DNA of 64,000 nt from HGM12998 sp900756495 (lineage in GTDB: Bacteria; Bacillota; Clostridia; Oscillospirales; Oscillospiraceae), in NCBI GenBank assembly GCA_958477305.1, contig CAUEFI010000010.1, positions 1 through 64,000 on the forward strand, written 5' to 3'. The notes beneath the pieces are model-generated. The model was not told the origin of the DNA. It worked only from the letters and a program-made list of their open reading frames with translations, and did no database searches. This document shows, one piece after another, positions 55,667 to 64,000 of the stretch; the first letter of the stretch is position 1, and every line of letters starts with the position of its first letter. Made by a program: the position numbers and the translations under genes.

Positions 55667-57145
55667 TCAGATAGGCATCTTCGCTTTTTTCTGCGCCAGG
55701 AGCTCAAAGAGACTTTGGCTGCAAAAGACCCGTCCGGATTCTTTTTGATATTCAAATACCCCTATGGGCAGCTTGGTCATAGCGATGATCTTCGATATTC
55801 TGGCCGCTGATTCAACGGCGGAATTGGACAGGTTTTCAATGGCCTCGCTCAGAGTGTCTATTTCATCAATGTGGATCCGTGGCAAATGAATGGGCTTATC
55901 AGGATTACTGCGCTGAAGATGCCCCACCAGACGGATAACGGGCCTGGAAATAGTCCGAGCCGCCAATGCCACCAATACCGCTCCCAGCGCCAGGGAGGCG
56001 ACGCCTGAAAGCAGAAGCAGGCGCTGAATCCGGTGCGCGAAGGTGAACAGATGGTCTCCTTCCATAATTCCAATCAGCGCCCACCGGTCATTCTCAAAGG
56101 GGGTATTTGCGTTGTAGAGCCGGAGCTCCTGTACCGCTCCATACAGTGTTTGGCCTCCTACTCCATTTTCAAGGGTTACAATTCCTTCGCCGTCAGCGGA
56201 GGCCGTCTCCAGTATTTTCTGATGTCCAAAATAGGACCGGAAATTGGGGCCGCTGGAACACACCATCTCATAGGTAACCCCGCCATCCCGGCTGATACCC
56301 AGGAAATAAGCTCCCGCCTTATCAGAGCCCAGCTCATCATAGTGGAGCTGCGATATCAGATAGTCCAGCGTCACATCCACGCCCATAACGCCTACCACAG
56401 TACCATCCTCCCAGATTAAGGGAATGGAGTAGGCTACAACTTCCCGATCCAGTTCGCTGAGAGCAAACCTTCCCGTCCAGCAGGCATAGTATCCGCTCTC
56501 CTCCCGGGACGCCCCCAATGCCCTTGCCGCCTCCATAGGCCGGTAAAAAAACTGGGCGCTGTCAGCCTCCTGGTCTTCAAATCCGAAAAAGGCGCTCCAA
56601 TAGCTGTCCATGGAGATATTGTGTACCCGTGCGGCCGACGGCAGCCCCCGCTCAAGCAAAAGGTCCTTATTGTCGGCATTGTAGTTGGCCGGATCATAGT
56701 CCCGAACATAAAAACCGGGATAATTCCCCTCATCGCCTGGACAATCCAGCACCAGGAATGATCCTGTAACCCCATTGCGGCGGAGCATCTCAACCAGGGC
56801 GGGAATTGCGGCATCCACAGCCCTTTGGCTCAATTCTCTGTCGGTCAGAAGCTGACCGGCTTGAGCTCCGGCCTCACCCAGCACTCGCTCCATTGCCGTG
56901 TATACACCCGTCTCTCCCTCTTCGGTATTGGACCAGCGCTGTACCATCTCATTTTCCAAGTAGAGTTTGCGGTTCGCCGTCCGCTCACTCAAAATATAAA
57001 GGGCATTCTGTTCGGTCTCCTCTACAACACCTCCCCTGGTAAGCACAAACAAATAAATTCCAAGATGAACCAGCAATACCATCAGAAGCAAAAACAGCAT
57101 CTGGTGCAGAATGGATTGACTTCGTCGGTTCTTTTCAGCAGGCAC
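55667..57145 (-). CDS. dCACHE-HAMP-PAS(N-terminal part) receptor, upstream piece of a frameshifted GGDEF-EAL protein
   Basis: 492 residues from a GTG at 57145 (GGGAAGGTG upstream). Domains: membrane segment near residues 10-35, a large extracytoplasmic dCACHE-type ligand domain to about 340 (IPLIWEDGTVVGVMGVDVTLDYLISQL is typical), a second membrane segment (LLLLSGVASLALGAVLVALAA), HAMP, and the start of PAS (IGVFEYQKESGRVFCSQSLFELLAQKK), where it stops. A run of six A at the junction (near 55694) would need one more A to read through into the GGDEF-EAL frame as QKKSEDAYLSQEEF. It follows a solute-binding lipoprotein gene by 45 bases. Confidence 0.82.
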   Translation of the reverse strand: MPAEKNRRSQSILHQMLFLLLMVLLVHLGIYLFVLTRGGVVEETEQNALYILSERTANRKLYLENEMVQRWSNTEEGETGVYTAMERVLGEAGAQAGQLLTDRELSQRAVDAAIPALVEMLRRNGVTGSFLVLDCPGDEGNYPGFYVRDYDPANYNADNKDLLLERGLPSAARVHNISMDSYWSAFFGFEDQEADSAQFFYRPMEAARALGASREESGYYACWTGRFALSELDREVVAYSIPLIWEDGTVVGVMGVDVTLDYLISQLHYDELGSDKAGAYFLGISRDGGVTYEMVCSSGPNFRSYFGHQKILETASADGEGIVTLENGVGGQTLYGAVQELRLYNANTPFENDRWALIGIMEGDHLFTFAHRIQRLLLLSGVASLALGAVLVALAARTISRPVIRLVGHLQRSNPDKPIHLPRIHIDEIDTLSEAIENLSNSAVESAARISKIIAMTKLPIGVFEYQKESGRVFCSQSLFELLAQKKAKMPI

Positions 57146-57190
57146 ATTTTCACCTTCCCTGTCAAAGGCGGATATGGAGGCAGCCGGCAA

Positions 57191-58633
57191 CTACCCGACC
57201 ACAGCCTCCAGCTCAGCCTGAAAATCAGCGAGCCAAGCGCTGAAATTCTCTTCCGTATCATATTGTGCAACAGCCTCATCCCGAGAGATTCCAGCCGCCA
57301 TCAGCTCCAGTACGGCGGTACGGTCGGCCTTGGCCTTGTCCCACATCGAGTACTCCGCCACCTGCCGCGCATCGTATCCATTGGCGAAGGGGCGGCTCGT
57401 ATAAAGGGTGTAGGTCTTTGTCATATCCACACCTGTCCTCAGGCAATCTGAGAGAAACGAAGTCATATTCATCCCGGACGCTTCCGCGGCAGCCAGGACA
57501 GCCTCTGTATCACTGGCCTCCACCGTCACTGGAAGATAGCCCGACGCGGCGGAAAAGCGCAGATTCTGTGCCGGCTCTGTAAACCACTTGAGAAAAGCCA
57601 CCGCCGCCCGCTCCCGCTCCTCAGTGGAACGGGCGACTACCATACCGGCCCCCTGCTGTACCGCCACAGGGCTGGTGCCTTCAAAGTTGGGCAGAGGATA
57701 GACCGCCCCCTCAATGGGAGAAGTGCTGCCGTCATCTCGGCTGATCACCGCCGGGAAATAAGTTGCGCTGCTGGTGGATCCCACGCAGGCTATAATTTCT
57801 CCGGAGCGCACGTCATCGCTGCGGAAATTGCCGTAAGCGGCATAATAGCCCTTGAGATAGGGCACATAGTAGTTGTCCCACAGCCGGCGCATCACATCCC
57901 TGTCGACCTGGATGGTCACTGCACCGTCCTCCACTCGAAAGAGCTCCACCCCAAGCTGGTAGCTGCCAAGAATGATGTAATTGGCAAAGGCATCCCGTCC
58001 AAAAAAGGCCGCCCCGTCATCCAGTACCCCCGGCGTAAGGCTGTCTGTCCAATTATAGTAGTCTTCAGCCAGGGCGGCAAGCCCCTCCCATGTTGCAAGA
58101 TCTCCCTCATCCGCTCCCGTAGCAGCAGCAAATTCGTGCCAGGCCGTTTTGTTGAGGAAGAGCGCCTCAGTGGACTTGGCCACAGGGAAAATTTTCAATT
58201 CATCTCCTGTAAACTCCCCCTCACTGAGGTAGGCAGACACGTAGCGCTCCCGCTCCTCCTCCGTCAGATAAGGGCTGATGTCTGCCACCACTCCCGCCTG
58301 GTTCAGTTCCCAAGCCGTATCAGAATAGGCGGCGAACACATCCGGGGGACTATCTGCCCCTACCTTCCCATAAGCTGCATCCTGCACCTTTTCCGTGAGC
58401 TCATTGACCCCGCCGTAACTGTGGGCCTCCACGACAACGCCCTGCTCGGCGCCCACCGTCTCATTGAATTCATCTACCAGCTGATTGAAAATCTGCTGCT
58501 GCGCTCCATTGTAGTAGTGCCAAACCGTAAGGCCAACCGGGTCTGCCGGTTTGCTCTTTCCGCAACCGCTTAATAACCCAAGCGCCAAAACGCCACACAG
58601 GGCTTGTACAGCGGTACGTCGCCACTCCCCCAT
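57191..58633 (-). CDS. Extracellular solute-binding lipoprotein (ABC sugar-type)
   Basis: 480 residues from the ATG at 58633 (AAGGAGA upstream). Lipoprotein signal VQALCGVLALGLLSGCGKS with lipobox LLSGC. The mature protein is a family 1 solute-binding protein: VGLTVWHYYNGAQQQIFNQLVDEFNE, then GIIACVGSTSSATYF-like centre and PVAVQQGAGMVVARSTEERERAAVAFLKWFTEP. Such proteins bind oligosaccharides or similar ligands at the cell surface. No permease or ATPase genes follow; the partner gene is the dCACHE receptor, so it may feed ligand information to the receptor instead of serving a transporter. Confidence 0.88.
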   Translation of the reverse strand: MGEWRRTAVQALCGVLALGLLSGCGKSKPADPVGLTVWHYYNGAQQQIFNQLVDEFNETVGAEQGVVVEAHSYGGVNELTEKVQDAAYGKVGADSPPDVFAAYSDTAWELNQAGVVADISPYLTEEERERYVSAYLSEGEFTGDELKIFPVAKSTEALFLNKTAWHEFAAATGADEGDLATWEGLAALAEDYYNWTDSLTPGVLDDGAAFFGRDAFANYIILGSYQLGVELFRVEDGAVTIQVDRDVMRRLWDNYYVPYLKGYYAAYGNFRSDDVRSGEIIACVGSTSSATYFPAVISRDDGSTSPIEGAVYPLPNFEGTSPVAVQQGAGMVVARSTEERERAAVAFLKWFTEPAQNLRFSAASGYLPVTVEASDTEAVLAAAEASGMNMTSFLSDCLRTGVDMTKTYTLYTSRPFANGYDARQVAEYSMWDKAKADRTAVLELMAAGISRDEAVAQYDTEENFSAWLADFQAELEAVVG

Positions 58634-58674
58634 TACACTCTCTCCTTTGACATCCTCTGACGGCATGTTGGTTT

Positions 58675-58703
58675 ATTATATCATTACATGTGTCTCTTTT
58701 CAA
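58675..58703 (-). promoter_or_regulatory. Promoter of the binding protein/receptor operon
   Basis: Minus strand TTGAAA (58698-58703), 17-base spacer, TATAAT (58675-58680), 41 bases before the start. Confidence 0.88.
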
Positions 58704-58772
58704 TTTGATTCTCCTCTGCGCCTTGGCAGCTTATATCTCAAAATAATTTTATCGATATTCAATAAATTTAGA

Positions 58773-58801
58773 TTGACATTCAATATATTCTGTAGTATGC
58801 T
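58773..58801 (+). promoter_or_regulatory. Promoter of the DUF2975 operon
   Basis: TTGACA (58773-58778), 17-base spacer, TATGCT (58796-58801). The core ATTCAATA occurs twice here (58757-58764 and 58778-58785), spanning the -35 region; a possible operator for the YozG-like regulator. Confidence 0.75.
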
Positions 58802-58822
58802 GGGGCAAAAGGAGGGCTATGC

Positions 58823-59392
58823 ATGAACACATCGTCTGCGGTGCGCCTGGCGCGGGTATTAAAAGTCCTGATCACCGCCGTCTTTATCTGCAATCTCATT
58901 ACGCTGGCTCTGGTTCCGGGACTCTCCCTGATGCGCACACCGGAGGAGCTCCTCCATCTTACCCCTTATGAGAATCTTTTGGAACTCCCGCTGCGTCTGG
59001 CAGTCTGCTTTTTGTTCGCTTGGCGCTGGGCATGGGAGGCCGGGAGCTACAGCACCGTGTTGACTGTCTTTCTGCTCTTCTGTGGGAGCTGTACCGCTGT
59101 GCTGCTGTGGCAGGGGCGGCGAGTACTCACCACACTGGCGGCCGCCAAGCCCTTCCGGCGTGAAAACGCGGAAAATCTCCGCCGGGCGGCGGTGTGCTGC
59201 TTTCTCATTGCAGCGGCATCCCTGGTTCGCGTCCTCTGGGGTTTCTGGTTTTATCAATCTATCCGGCCGCTTCTGACCTACAACGCCCTGTTTTTTCCTA
59301 TCTTTCTTATGGGCGGCCTTTTATGTATGGTCATGTCTGCCCTCTTTCGTCAGGCTGCAGACCTGAAGGAAGAAAATGACCTGACCATCTAG
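58823..59392 (+). CDS. DUF2975 family membrane protein
   Basis: 189 residues, four membrane segments (ITAVFICNLITLALVPGLSL; AGSYSTVLTVFLLFCGSCTAVLLW; VCCFLIAAASLVRVLWGFWFY; FFPIFLMGGLLCMVMSALF). The loop AAKPFRRENAENLRRAAVCCFLIAAA between segments two and three is the DUF2975 signature. Function unknown; it is nearly always followed by a small YozG-like HTH gene, as here. AAGGAGG precedes the ATG. Confidence 0.85.
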   Translation: MNTSSAVRLARVLKVLITAVFICNLITLALVPGLSLMRTPEELLHLTPYENLLELPLRLAVCFLFAWRWAWEAGSYSTVLTVFLLFCGSCTAVLLWQGRRVLTTLAAAKPFRRENAENLRRAAVCCFLIAAASLVRVLWGFWFYQSIRPLLTYNALFFPIFLMGGLLCMVMSALFRQAADLKEENDLTI

Positions 59393-59405
59393 GGGGTGGG
59401 TTAAG

Positions 59406-59621
59406 ATGCCGATTGTAGTCAACTTGGACGTTATGATGGCGAAACGGAAAATGAGCCTGGGTGAACTGTCCGCCAAGGTGGACCTCACGCTGGCCAATCT
59501 CTCCATCTTAAAAAACAACCATGCCAAGGCGGTGCGCTTCTCTACCCTCGAGGCCCTGTGCAGGGCGCTGGACTGTCAGCCTGGGGATATCCTGGAGTAT
59601 GTGCCGGACGGCGCTCCCTAA
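59406..59621 (+). CDS. Small YozG-like HTH regulator
   Basis: 71 residues, one HTH: VNLDVMMAKRKMSLGELSAKVDLTLANLSILKNNHAKAVRFSTLEALCRALDCQPGDILEYVPD, the standard partner of DUF2975 proteins. Fourteen bases after the DUF2975 stop. Likely an autoregulator of this membrane operon. Confidence 0.88.
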   Translation: MPIVVNLDVMMAKRKMSLGELSAKVDLTLANLSILKNNHAKAVRFSTLEALCRALDCQPGDILEYVPDGAP

Positions 59622-59710
59622 TCGCTTTTTACCCCTATTTCTCCCTTGTCTTTTTGTTTTTTGCTTTTATCTCCTATATTTTATCATTTTTGTTATAAGA
59701 AGGTGCACAC

Positions 59711-60052
59711 ATGAATTCCTCCCTGTTCCAGCTGGATTCCATGCTCAATCTGGGCAGTTTAGCCCTCGGCCTGGCCGCCTGGCTACTGCCTGTTATGGGA
59801 ATGCTGAGCCGTACAAGCTCTCCCGCCAGGACCAATGTGCTCTCTGTCTTCAGCCTTTCTGCCTGCGCGCTCTCGCTCTTCCTGGTCGTGCTCTATCTGG
59901 GCCGCTTGGTCCAGGCAGAGGACTGGTCAGCGCTGATGGACACTGTCCCCGCGTTCAGACTCTCCGCCTCTGTACTTCTGGCGGTCGTGCTGCCCTTAAA
60001 CGCGCTTGCCCTGTTTTGCAGAAACCGTACAAAGCGTCTCAGAGAGGGGTAA
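59711..60052 (+). CDS. Small hypothetical membrane protein
   Basis: 113 residues with three predicted membrane segments (LGSLALGLAAWLLPVMGML; LSVFSLSACALSLFLVVLYLG; LSASVLLAVVLPLNALALF) and a basic C-terminus. No family recognised. AAGAAGG ends seven bases before the ATG. Its position between the DUF2975/HTH pair and a DUF4173 protein suggests one membrane-related operon. Confidence 0.65.
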   Translation: MNSSLFQLDSMLNLGSLALGLAAWLLPVMGMLSRTSSPARTNVLSVFSLSACALSLFLVVLYLGRLVQAEDWSALMDTVPAFRLSASVLLAVVLPLNALALFCRNRTKRLREG

Positions 60053-60127
60053 GCACCATCGTACAGTGGATATCCCCCTGCTTCTCTCTTCGCTCTGCTC
60101 AGCTTTTAGATCGGAAGGATGATTCTG

Positions 60128-61636
60128 ATGGATGAACCACTCAGGCCCCATACGCCGCCAATCCGCACAGCAGCCCCGAAGCGCGTCTATGAGATAGACG
60201 GACGGGATCGCCTGCTTCTCCCTATGGTTCTGGCACTTGGGATCCTATGTGCGGATCTGCTGGTCTTTTCCCTGTGGAATACTCCCGCTCTAGGCATCAC
60301 GCTGCTGGCAGCTGCCTGGTATGCCGTCTACTTTTGGTATGCCGGAGCAAAGCAGGTCTTTGCCACCCGGGCCGGCCTGCTTCTCTTCTGTGCCGCTGCT
60401 CTGACCGCCCTGACCTTCTCTCTCTTCTCAAACCCCTGGCTGCGCGCCTGGAATCTTCTCGCTCTCCCGTTACTGATCATTCTCCAGGTCTGGGAGGGTT
60501 CTGCCGCCACCCGTGCGCCCTGCACAGTCCCAGCTATGGCTGCTGAGCGGATTGTACTGGCCTTTGGAGGCCTCTTTGGGTCCGCCGCTGCCGCCGGGCA
60601 GGCGGCCGCCTCTCTCAAAATCAGATGTAGAAAGAGGGGCCTATGGATTCTGGCCGGAACTTTGACAGCATCTGTTCTCATCGCTATTCTTCTGCCCCTG
60701 CTCTCCTCCGCCGACGCTTTCTTCCAATATGTGACCAGCGGTGCGTCGGCCTGGCTGGCACTCCATGTCCCCGGCTGGGTTCTGCGAATTGTATTGGGCC
60801 TGTGCGCCGTTCCCTTTCTGTTCTCTCTGTTTTATACTCTGCGCCGTCCCCGCCCGCGAACGGTTCAGGACGGCCATACGCCCAGAGGACTGACGGTAGA
60901 TCCCATCGCACCCATGATTGTGTTGGCCGCTTTAAGCCTGTTCTATCTCTTCTTCCTGGCCGTTCAGTTCACCGCGCTCTTTGGCGGAGAGCGCTATCTG
61001 GCCGATGCAGGTATCAGCTATGCCGAGTATGCCCGCAGCGGCTTCTTTCAAATGGTCTTTGCCGCCGTTCTCAATCTCTCAATCCTGCTGCTCTGCCTCT
61101 GGCTATGCCCTGCTCAGGGATGGGGCGGGCGGCTGGTACGCATCCTCGCGTCACTCCTGGTGGGTCTCAGCGCAGTGCTGCTGGTCTCAGCAGTCTGGCG
61201 TATGACTCTCTATGTACTTGCCTACGGGCTCTCTTTTAAAAGACTGCTCACTTATTGGGGCATGGCGGTATTGGCAGTCCTTTTTGCCGCAGCCCTTCTG
61301 GCCGTCTGGCGCGCTGGCTTTTCCTTCTTCCGCGTTCTGCTCGCAGTTGTTATCGTGGGCTGGATTGCACTTAACTTTATGAATCCCGACTTTACCGTCG
61401 CGCAATACAATGTCTCTCTCAGCCTGCGCTCCCCGCTTACCCAGGTGGATGTGGACTATATGGCCCGGCAGCTCTCCTATGACGCGCTCCCTGCGCTGGA
61501 GCAATTGGCGGACGCCCGCCCTGAACATTCCGGCTGCCGCCGCATAATCGCAGCACGCAGGGCCCAGGCCCGTACTGATGCCGAGCGGTGGGAAAGCTGG
61601 TCTCTCTCAGCACAGCTCGCAGCGTTGAACTGGTAA
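60128..61636 (+). CDS. DUF4173 family membrane protein
   Basis: 502 residues from the ATG at 60128, since the ATG at 60119 overlaps the GGAAGG ribosome binding site. About twelve membrane segments. The DUF4173 signature is visible in FTALFGGERYLADAGISYAEYARSGFFQMVFAAVLNLSILL, and a C-terminal soluble tail follows (NVSLSLRSPLTQVDVDYMARQLSYDALPALEQL). Function unknown; often linked to DUF2975/HTH genes. Confidence 0.82.
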   Translation: MDEPLRPHTPPIRTAAPKRVYEIDGRDRLLLPMVLALGILCADLLVFSLWNTPALGITLLAAAWYAVYFWYAGAKQVFATRAGLLLFCAAALTALTFSLFSNPWLRAWNLLALPLLIILQVWEGSAATRAPCTVPAMAAERIVLAFGGLFGSAAAAGQAAASLKIRCRKRGLWILAGTLTASVLIAILLPLLSSADAFFQYVTSGASAWLALHVPGWVLRIVLGLCAVPFLFSLFYTLRRPRPRTVQDGHTPRGLTVDPIAPMIVLAALSLFYLFFLAVQFTALFGGERYLADAGISYAEYARSGFFQMVFAAVLNLSILLLCLWLCPAQGWGGRLVRILASLLVGLSAVLLVSAVWRMTLYVLAYGLSFKRLLTYWGMAVLAVLFAAALLAVWRAGFSFFRVLLAVVIVGWIALNFMNPDFTVAQYNVSLSLRSPLTQVDVDYMARQLSYDALPALEQLADARPEHSGCRRIIAARRAQARTDAERWESWSLSAQLAALNW

Positions 61637-61736
61637 CTCAGACAAATCGGCAATTAAAATCTTATGATCTTTGATCAGCGTTGATAAGGCATGAATGGTG
61701 TAGCCCGCTCTTAGATGGGGTTACACCATCTTCCTT

Positions 61737-62045
61737 TTATGTGGGGATCTGCCTGAATGCCCACCGCGTGCCGCATATCTGCTCCACCGTCTTTCGGATT
61801 TCCCGTTTGTCCGGTAAGCGGATGGGCCCCACTTCCGTGAAATAAATATCCGCTTTTACCGATTCTGCGGGAGCGCTTTTTCAGGATTGTGCGCCTCAAT
61901 CCGCTGAAGCAACTTGTTGACGGTTGCCGGCGCAAGTTCTTTCTTATCAGTAAATCGCGCAACCTCCGTAAAACAGCCGCATATCCGCCGGCTTCTGCTC
62001 CATCTCGGAAAACTGCGTTTCCTCCTCTTTGATCTTTTCAGGCAA
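61737..62045 (-). pseudogene. Remnant of a large serine recombinase C-terminus
   Basis: Three reading frames on the minus strand together spell a typical C-terminus of Tn4451-type serine recombinases: LPEKIKEEETQFSEM, then EVARFTDKKELAPATVNKLLQRIEAHNPEKA, then SVKADIYFTEVGPIRLPDKREIRKTVEQI up to a TAA at 61737-61739. At least two frameshifts and the missing catalytic domain show it is dead. It marks a past mobile element at this site. Confidence 0.75.
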
Positions 62046-62486
62046 TCGTAGTCCTGAAAAAGTCAAAAAATATGCCCGTCATTCGGACAGGCATAAAATC
62101 CGGCAAGTCTTTGAAATCTTATTAAACCCATTGAAAAAAGCAGGGGAAGGTGGTAAATTATTAGAAATAGCTTCGTAATTGCAGACTCTTCTGAATCCGA
62201 AGGCAAGCAATGACATTACCCGAAGGTTGCCGTATTCGATCGCATTTGCGCATTTGTTCTCTGTCTGTAGATAGTGCACGGGAATTTTCTCATGGAGTAT
62301 CATCCTCGCGCGTTAGGTGGATTGGCATTACCGCAACGATCCTGCGCTACCGATTATCCCTCTGCTTGTACCGGGTACCGGCCTTACCGGTACATCGGTC
62401 TATTTCAGTAAAGAGAAGATACAGCAAATAGATTTTAGGACAAAACGCCCTGAAAAATTGCGTTATCTACAAGCGCATATGTGAAC
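62046..62486. other. Gene debris between recombinase remnant and terminator
   Basis: No intact gene. A minus-strand frame (62079-62303) and a plus-strand 3' fragment (about 62331-62483, DPALPIIPLLVPGTGLTGTSVYFSKEKIQ ...) read like pieces of real proteins. The plus-strand fragment ends at a TGA just before a terminator, as the end of a genuine gene would. Families not recognised. Confidence 0.45.
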
Positions 62487-62519
62487 TGTTGTCCTGCACA
62501 TACAGGACAACAACTTTTT
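62487..62519 (+). terminator. Terminator after the gene remnant
   Basis: 10-bp perfect stem (62487-62496 with 62503-62512), 6-base loop, followed by TTTTT. Confidence 0.85.
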
Positions 62520-62595
62520 AGGGAACTGTACCTTCCTTTATGGGCTCTCTTTTCACCCTGGCTCAGTAGAACTTATGAAAAAGAAGGCACATAAA

Positions 62596-64000
62596 ATGAA
62601 AAAACGAATCAAACACCTACTTCTCCACCAGGATCATATGGCTTTTCAGTCTATTGTTCCCGTTGTGGTCATCATTGTTCTGCTGGCAGGCGTTTTGACC
62701 GCTCTGCTGCTGAACACCGCAGGGCTGAAGGAGAGGCTACGCCAGAATACGGTTAGCTATGCAGATGATGTATCCGCCCAATTGGCCAGCAATATCTCCT
62801 CCCGTATGCAGATGCGGGAGATCTATATCAGCAATCTGGCGGACACCTTTTCCAGAATGCCGGAGTCCTTGCTTACAGAGGAACTGCTGGACCGCAAGGC
62901 GGAGTATCTGGAGATGGATAAGATCTTCATAGTGAACGCCGACGGAACCACGAGCCCCGCAGACGTAGAATACGCCGGACTGGCTACGTATATTGCGGAT
63001 AACCCGACTATTTACACAGACGCTCAGATTTTCTTTGCAGAGCACGACGCGGTGTTCTTCTCCGCTCCGATCCTGCGGGATAGCGGAGAACACAGCCTGT
63101 TAATCGGTGTGCGTACCGTCACCCTTCTCCAGCAGATGCTCCAGGATGTGGACTTCAAGGAGCAGGGGCTTTCCTGCATCGTGGACAAGGACGGAACCAT
63201 GGTGGTTTCCGCAACGGACGATGTCCCATTCCGAGAACTGGGCGACATTTTCCACAAAGACATCCGCAGCGAGGACGCTGAGGAGGCCAAACGGGTTCTG
63301 GAGGACATCAGTGCCCACCGCTCCGGCGTGGCGGAGTTTCGGGATGTCGGCGGAGAACCGATCATGCTGGGCTATGACTTTTTGGGGATCAACGATTGGA
63401 TGCTGCTGACTCTGCTGCCCTCCGACCTGTTCAGCAAGGGGACCCAGGCGTACCTAATCCACTATGCGGTTATTACCGTCGTTATGGCCTTAGTGATGCT
63501 TTTGATCTTCGCCGCTGTCGTATGGTATTACCGCCGCACCCTGAAACACATCCGAACCGTTGCCCTAAGAGATCCTTTGACAGGGGGGCCCAACGAACTG
63601 GCGTTCCGGCTGGGAGGAGAGAGCCTTCTCCAGGGGCACCCACAGCAGAGTTTTGCTATCGTCTATCTGAATATTCAAAATTTCAAGCGATTTAATGAAC
63701 GTTTTGGCACAAAAACCGGTGATGAACTTCTGAAACAGGTCTACCGTGTTCTGCTGGACTATCTGGGGGAGCGGGAGCTGATGGCCCGCACTTCGGGCGA
63801 TCACTTCTACCTGCTGCTGGTCTGTGCCGATGAGGAAGCTGTGCGGCTTCGCCTGCATACTATCTTGGGGCAGTTGGAGCAGAGGCTCTCGGAACAGTTT
63901 TCCATCGACCAGCCCTGCTTTGATCTGGGCGCCTACCTGATCCGGGAGCGGGATGCCGACTTTATGATCTTGTCAGACCGGGCGAAAGTAGCCAGCGCCT
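62596..64000 (+). CDS. CACHE-type sensor with GGDEF domain (partial, runs off the window)
   Basis: 468 residues visible, no stop before the edge. The start at 62596 is preceded by GAAGG; an in-frame ATG at 62575 is possible. Domains: membrane segment near residues 20-45, an extracytoplasmic CACHE-like sensor to about 285, a second membrane segment (YAVITVVMALVMLLIFAAVVWYYRR), and a GGDEF domain starting RDPLTGGPNELAFR. The catalytic GGDEF is SGDHF (ARTSGDHFYLLL), so cyclase activity is doubtful. An EAL domain beyond the edge is likely. Same general build as the split receptor at 54-57 kb. Confidence 0.82.
   Translation, partial: MKKRIKHLLLHQDHMAFQSIVPVVVIIVLLAGVLTALLLNTAGLKERLRQNTVSYADDVSAQLASNISSRMQMREIYISNLADTFSRMPESLLTEELLDRKAEYLEMDKIFIVNADGTTSPADVEYAGLATYIADNPTIYTDAQIFFAEHDAVFFSAPILRDSGEHSLLIGVRTVTLLQQMLQDVDFKEQGLSCIVDKDGTMVVSATDDVPFRELGDIFHKDIRSEDAEEAKRVLEDISAHRSGVAEFRDVGGEPIMLGYDFLGINDWMLLTLLPSDLFSKGTQAYLIHYAVITVVMALVMLLIFAAVVWYYRRTLKHIRTVALRDPLTGGPNELAFRLGGESLLQGHPQQSFAIVYLNIQNFKRFNERFGTKTGDELLKQVYRVLLDYLGERELMARTSGDHFYLLLVCADEEAVRLRLHTILGQLEQRLSEQFSIDQPCFDLGAYLIRERDADFMILSDRAKVASA

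Noticed and set aside
55694..55706. Classic dnaX-type programmed -1 frameshift
   Set aside because: The heptamer AAAAAAG is present but in a different phase from the zero frame (AAA AAA G), so standard tandem slippage does not fit; kept only as one of several explanations.
1..64000. CRISPR arrays, intact insertion sequences, rRNA genes
   Set aside because: No regularly spaced repeats, intact transposase gene or rRNA sequence was seen on either strand.

Overview
The window is GC-rich, with Gram-positive style signals: strong AGGAGG ribosome binding sites, GTG/TTG starts, a CCA-encoding tRNA-Leu and many perfect-stem terminators. Gene content (oxygen-sensitive dehydratase activase, electron-bifurcating type NuoEF/NfnB complexes, [FeFe] hydrogenase, selenium-type YedF cluster, pyrogallol/phloroglucinol catabolism) points to a strictly anaerobic gut Clostridium-class bacterium. 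A member of Oscillospiraceae such as Flavonifractor or a close relative is my inference from content, not from a search.

Layout. 1-5.6 kb: the tail of an oxaloacetate decarboxylase-type protein, then an operon with an unknown protein, a dehydratase activase, a double-cubane type 2-hydroxyacyl-CoA dehydratase-like protein, YedF, a cysteine-desulfurase-like enzyme and a DUF3343 carrier (sulfur/selenium handling). 5.7-11.1 kb: a sugar-acid operon (2-hydroxyacid dehydrogenase, KDPG aldolase, KDG kinase, SDR, lactonase, GntR regulator) behind a promoter buried in a long inverted repeat. 11.2-15.3 kb: a predicted EVE-like/nuclease-like protein, a Crp/Fnr regulator, and a rhodanese plus CoA-disulfide reductase-rhodanese operon. 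15.4-20.5 kb: an accessory island, AT-rich in its middle part, with four small XRE regulators, an extended Hfq-like protein, a HEPN/MNT toxin-antitoxin pair and gene debris, ending at a tRNA-Leu. 20.6-25.3 kb: HAD phosphatase, split transketolase, MATE exporter, HxlR regulator.

25.7-30.3 kb is the metabolic core: two cupins, then an SDR, a 3-hydroxyacyl-CoA dehydrogenase-type enzyme, a cyclase-family hydrolase and a BKACE-family lyase. This set fits the recently described phloroglucinol pathway (phloroglucinol reductase, 3-hydroxy-5-oxohexanoate dehydrogenase, dihydrophloroglucinol cyclohydrolase, triacetate acetoacetate-lyase). At 49.6-53.1 kb a two-gene operon encodes both subunits of pyrogallol-phloroglucinol transhydroxylase, with the known active-site residues conserved and a TetR gene divergent to it. 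The window therefore holds a pyrogallol -> phloroglucinol -> acetoacetate/acetoacetyl-CoA route.

35.6-49.5 kb lies between these loci and carries two paralogous NuoE/NuoF complexes. In the first, an NfnB-like flavoprotein is fused to a NuoG-like module; in the second, NfnB is fused to the NuoF subunit and the partner is an [FeFe] hydrogenase. They probably balance NADH, NADPH, ferredoxin and H2 for the fermentation. An SLC13-type anion transporter with its own membrane-anchored XRE regulator sits between them.

54.1-64 kb: a solute-binding lipoprotein in operon with a dCACHE-PAS-GGDEF-EAL receptor split by a one-base frameshift, a DUF2975/HTH/DUF4173 membrane cluster, recombinase debris, and the start of a second GGDEF receptor that runs off the window. 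Gene identities rest on motif and family recognition by eye; nothing was searched.
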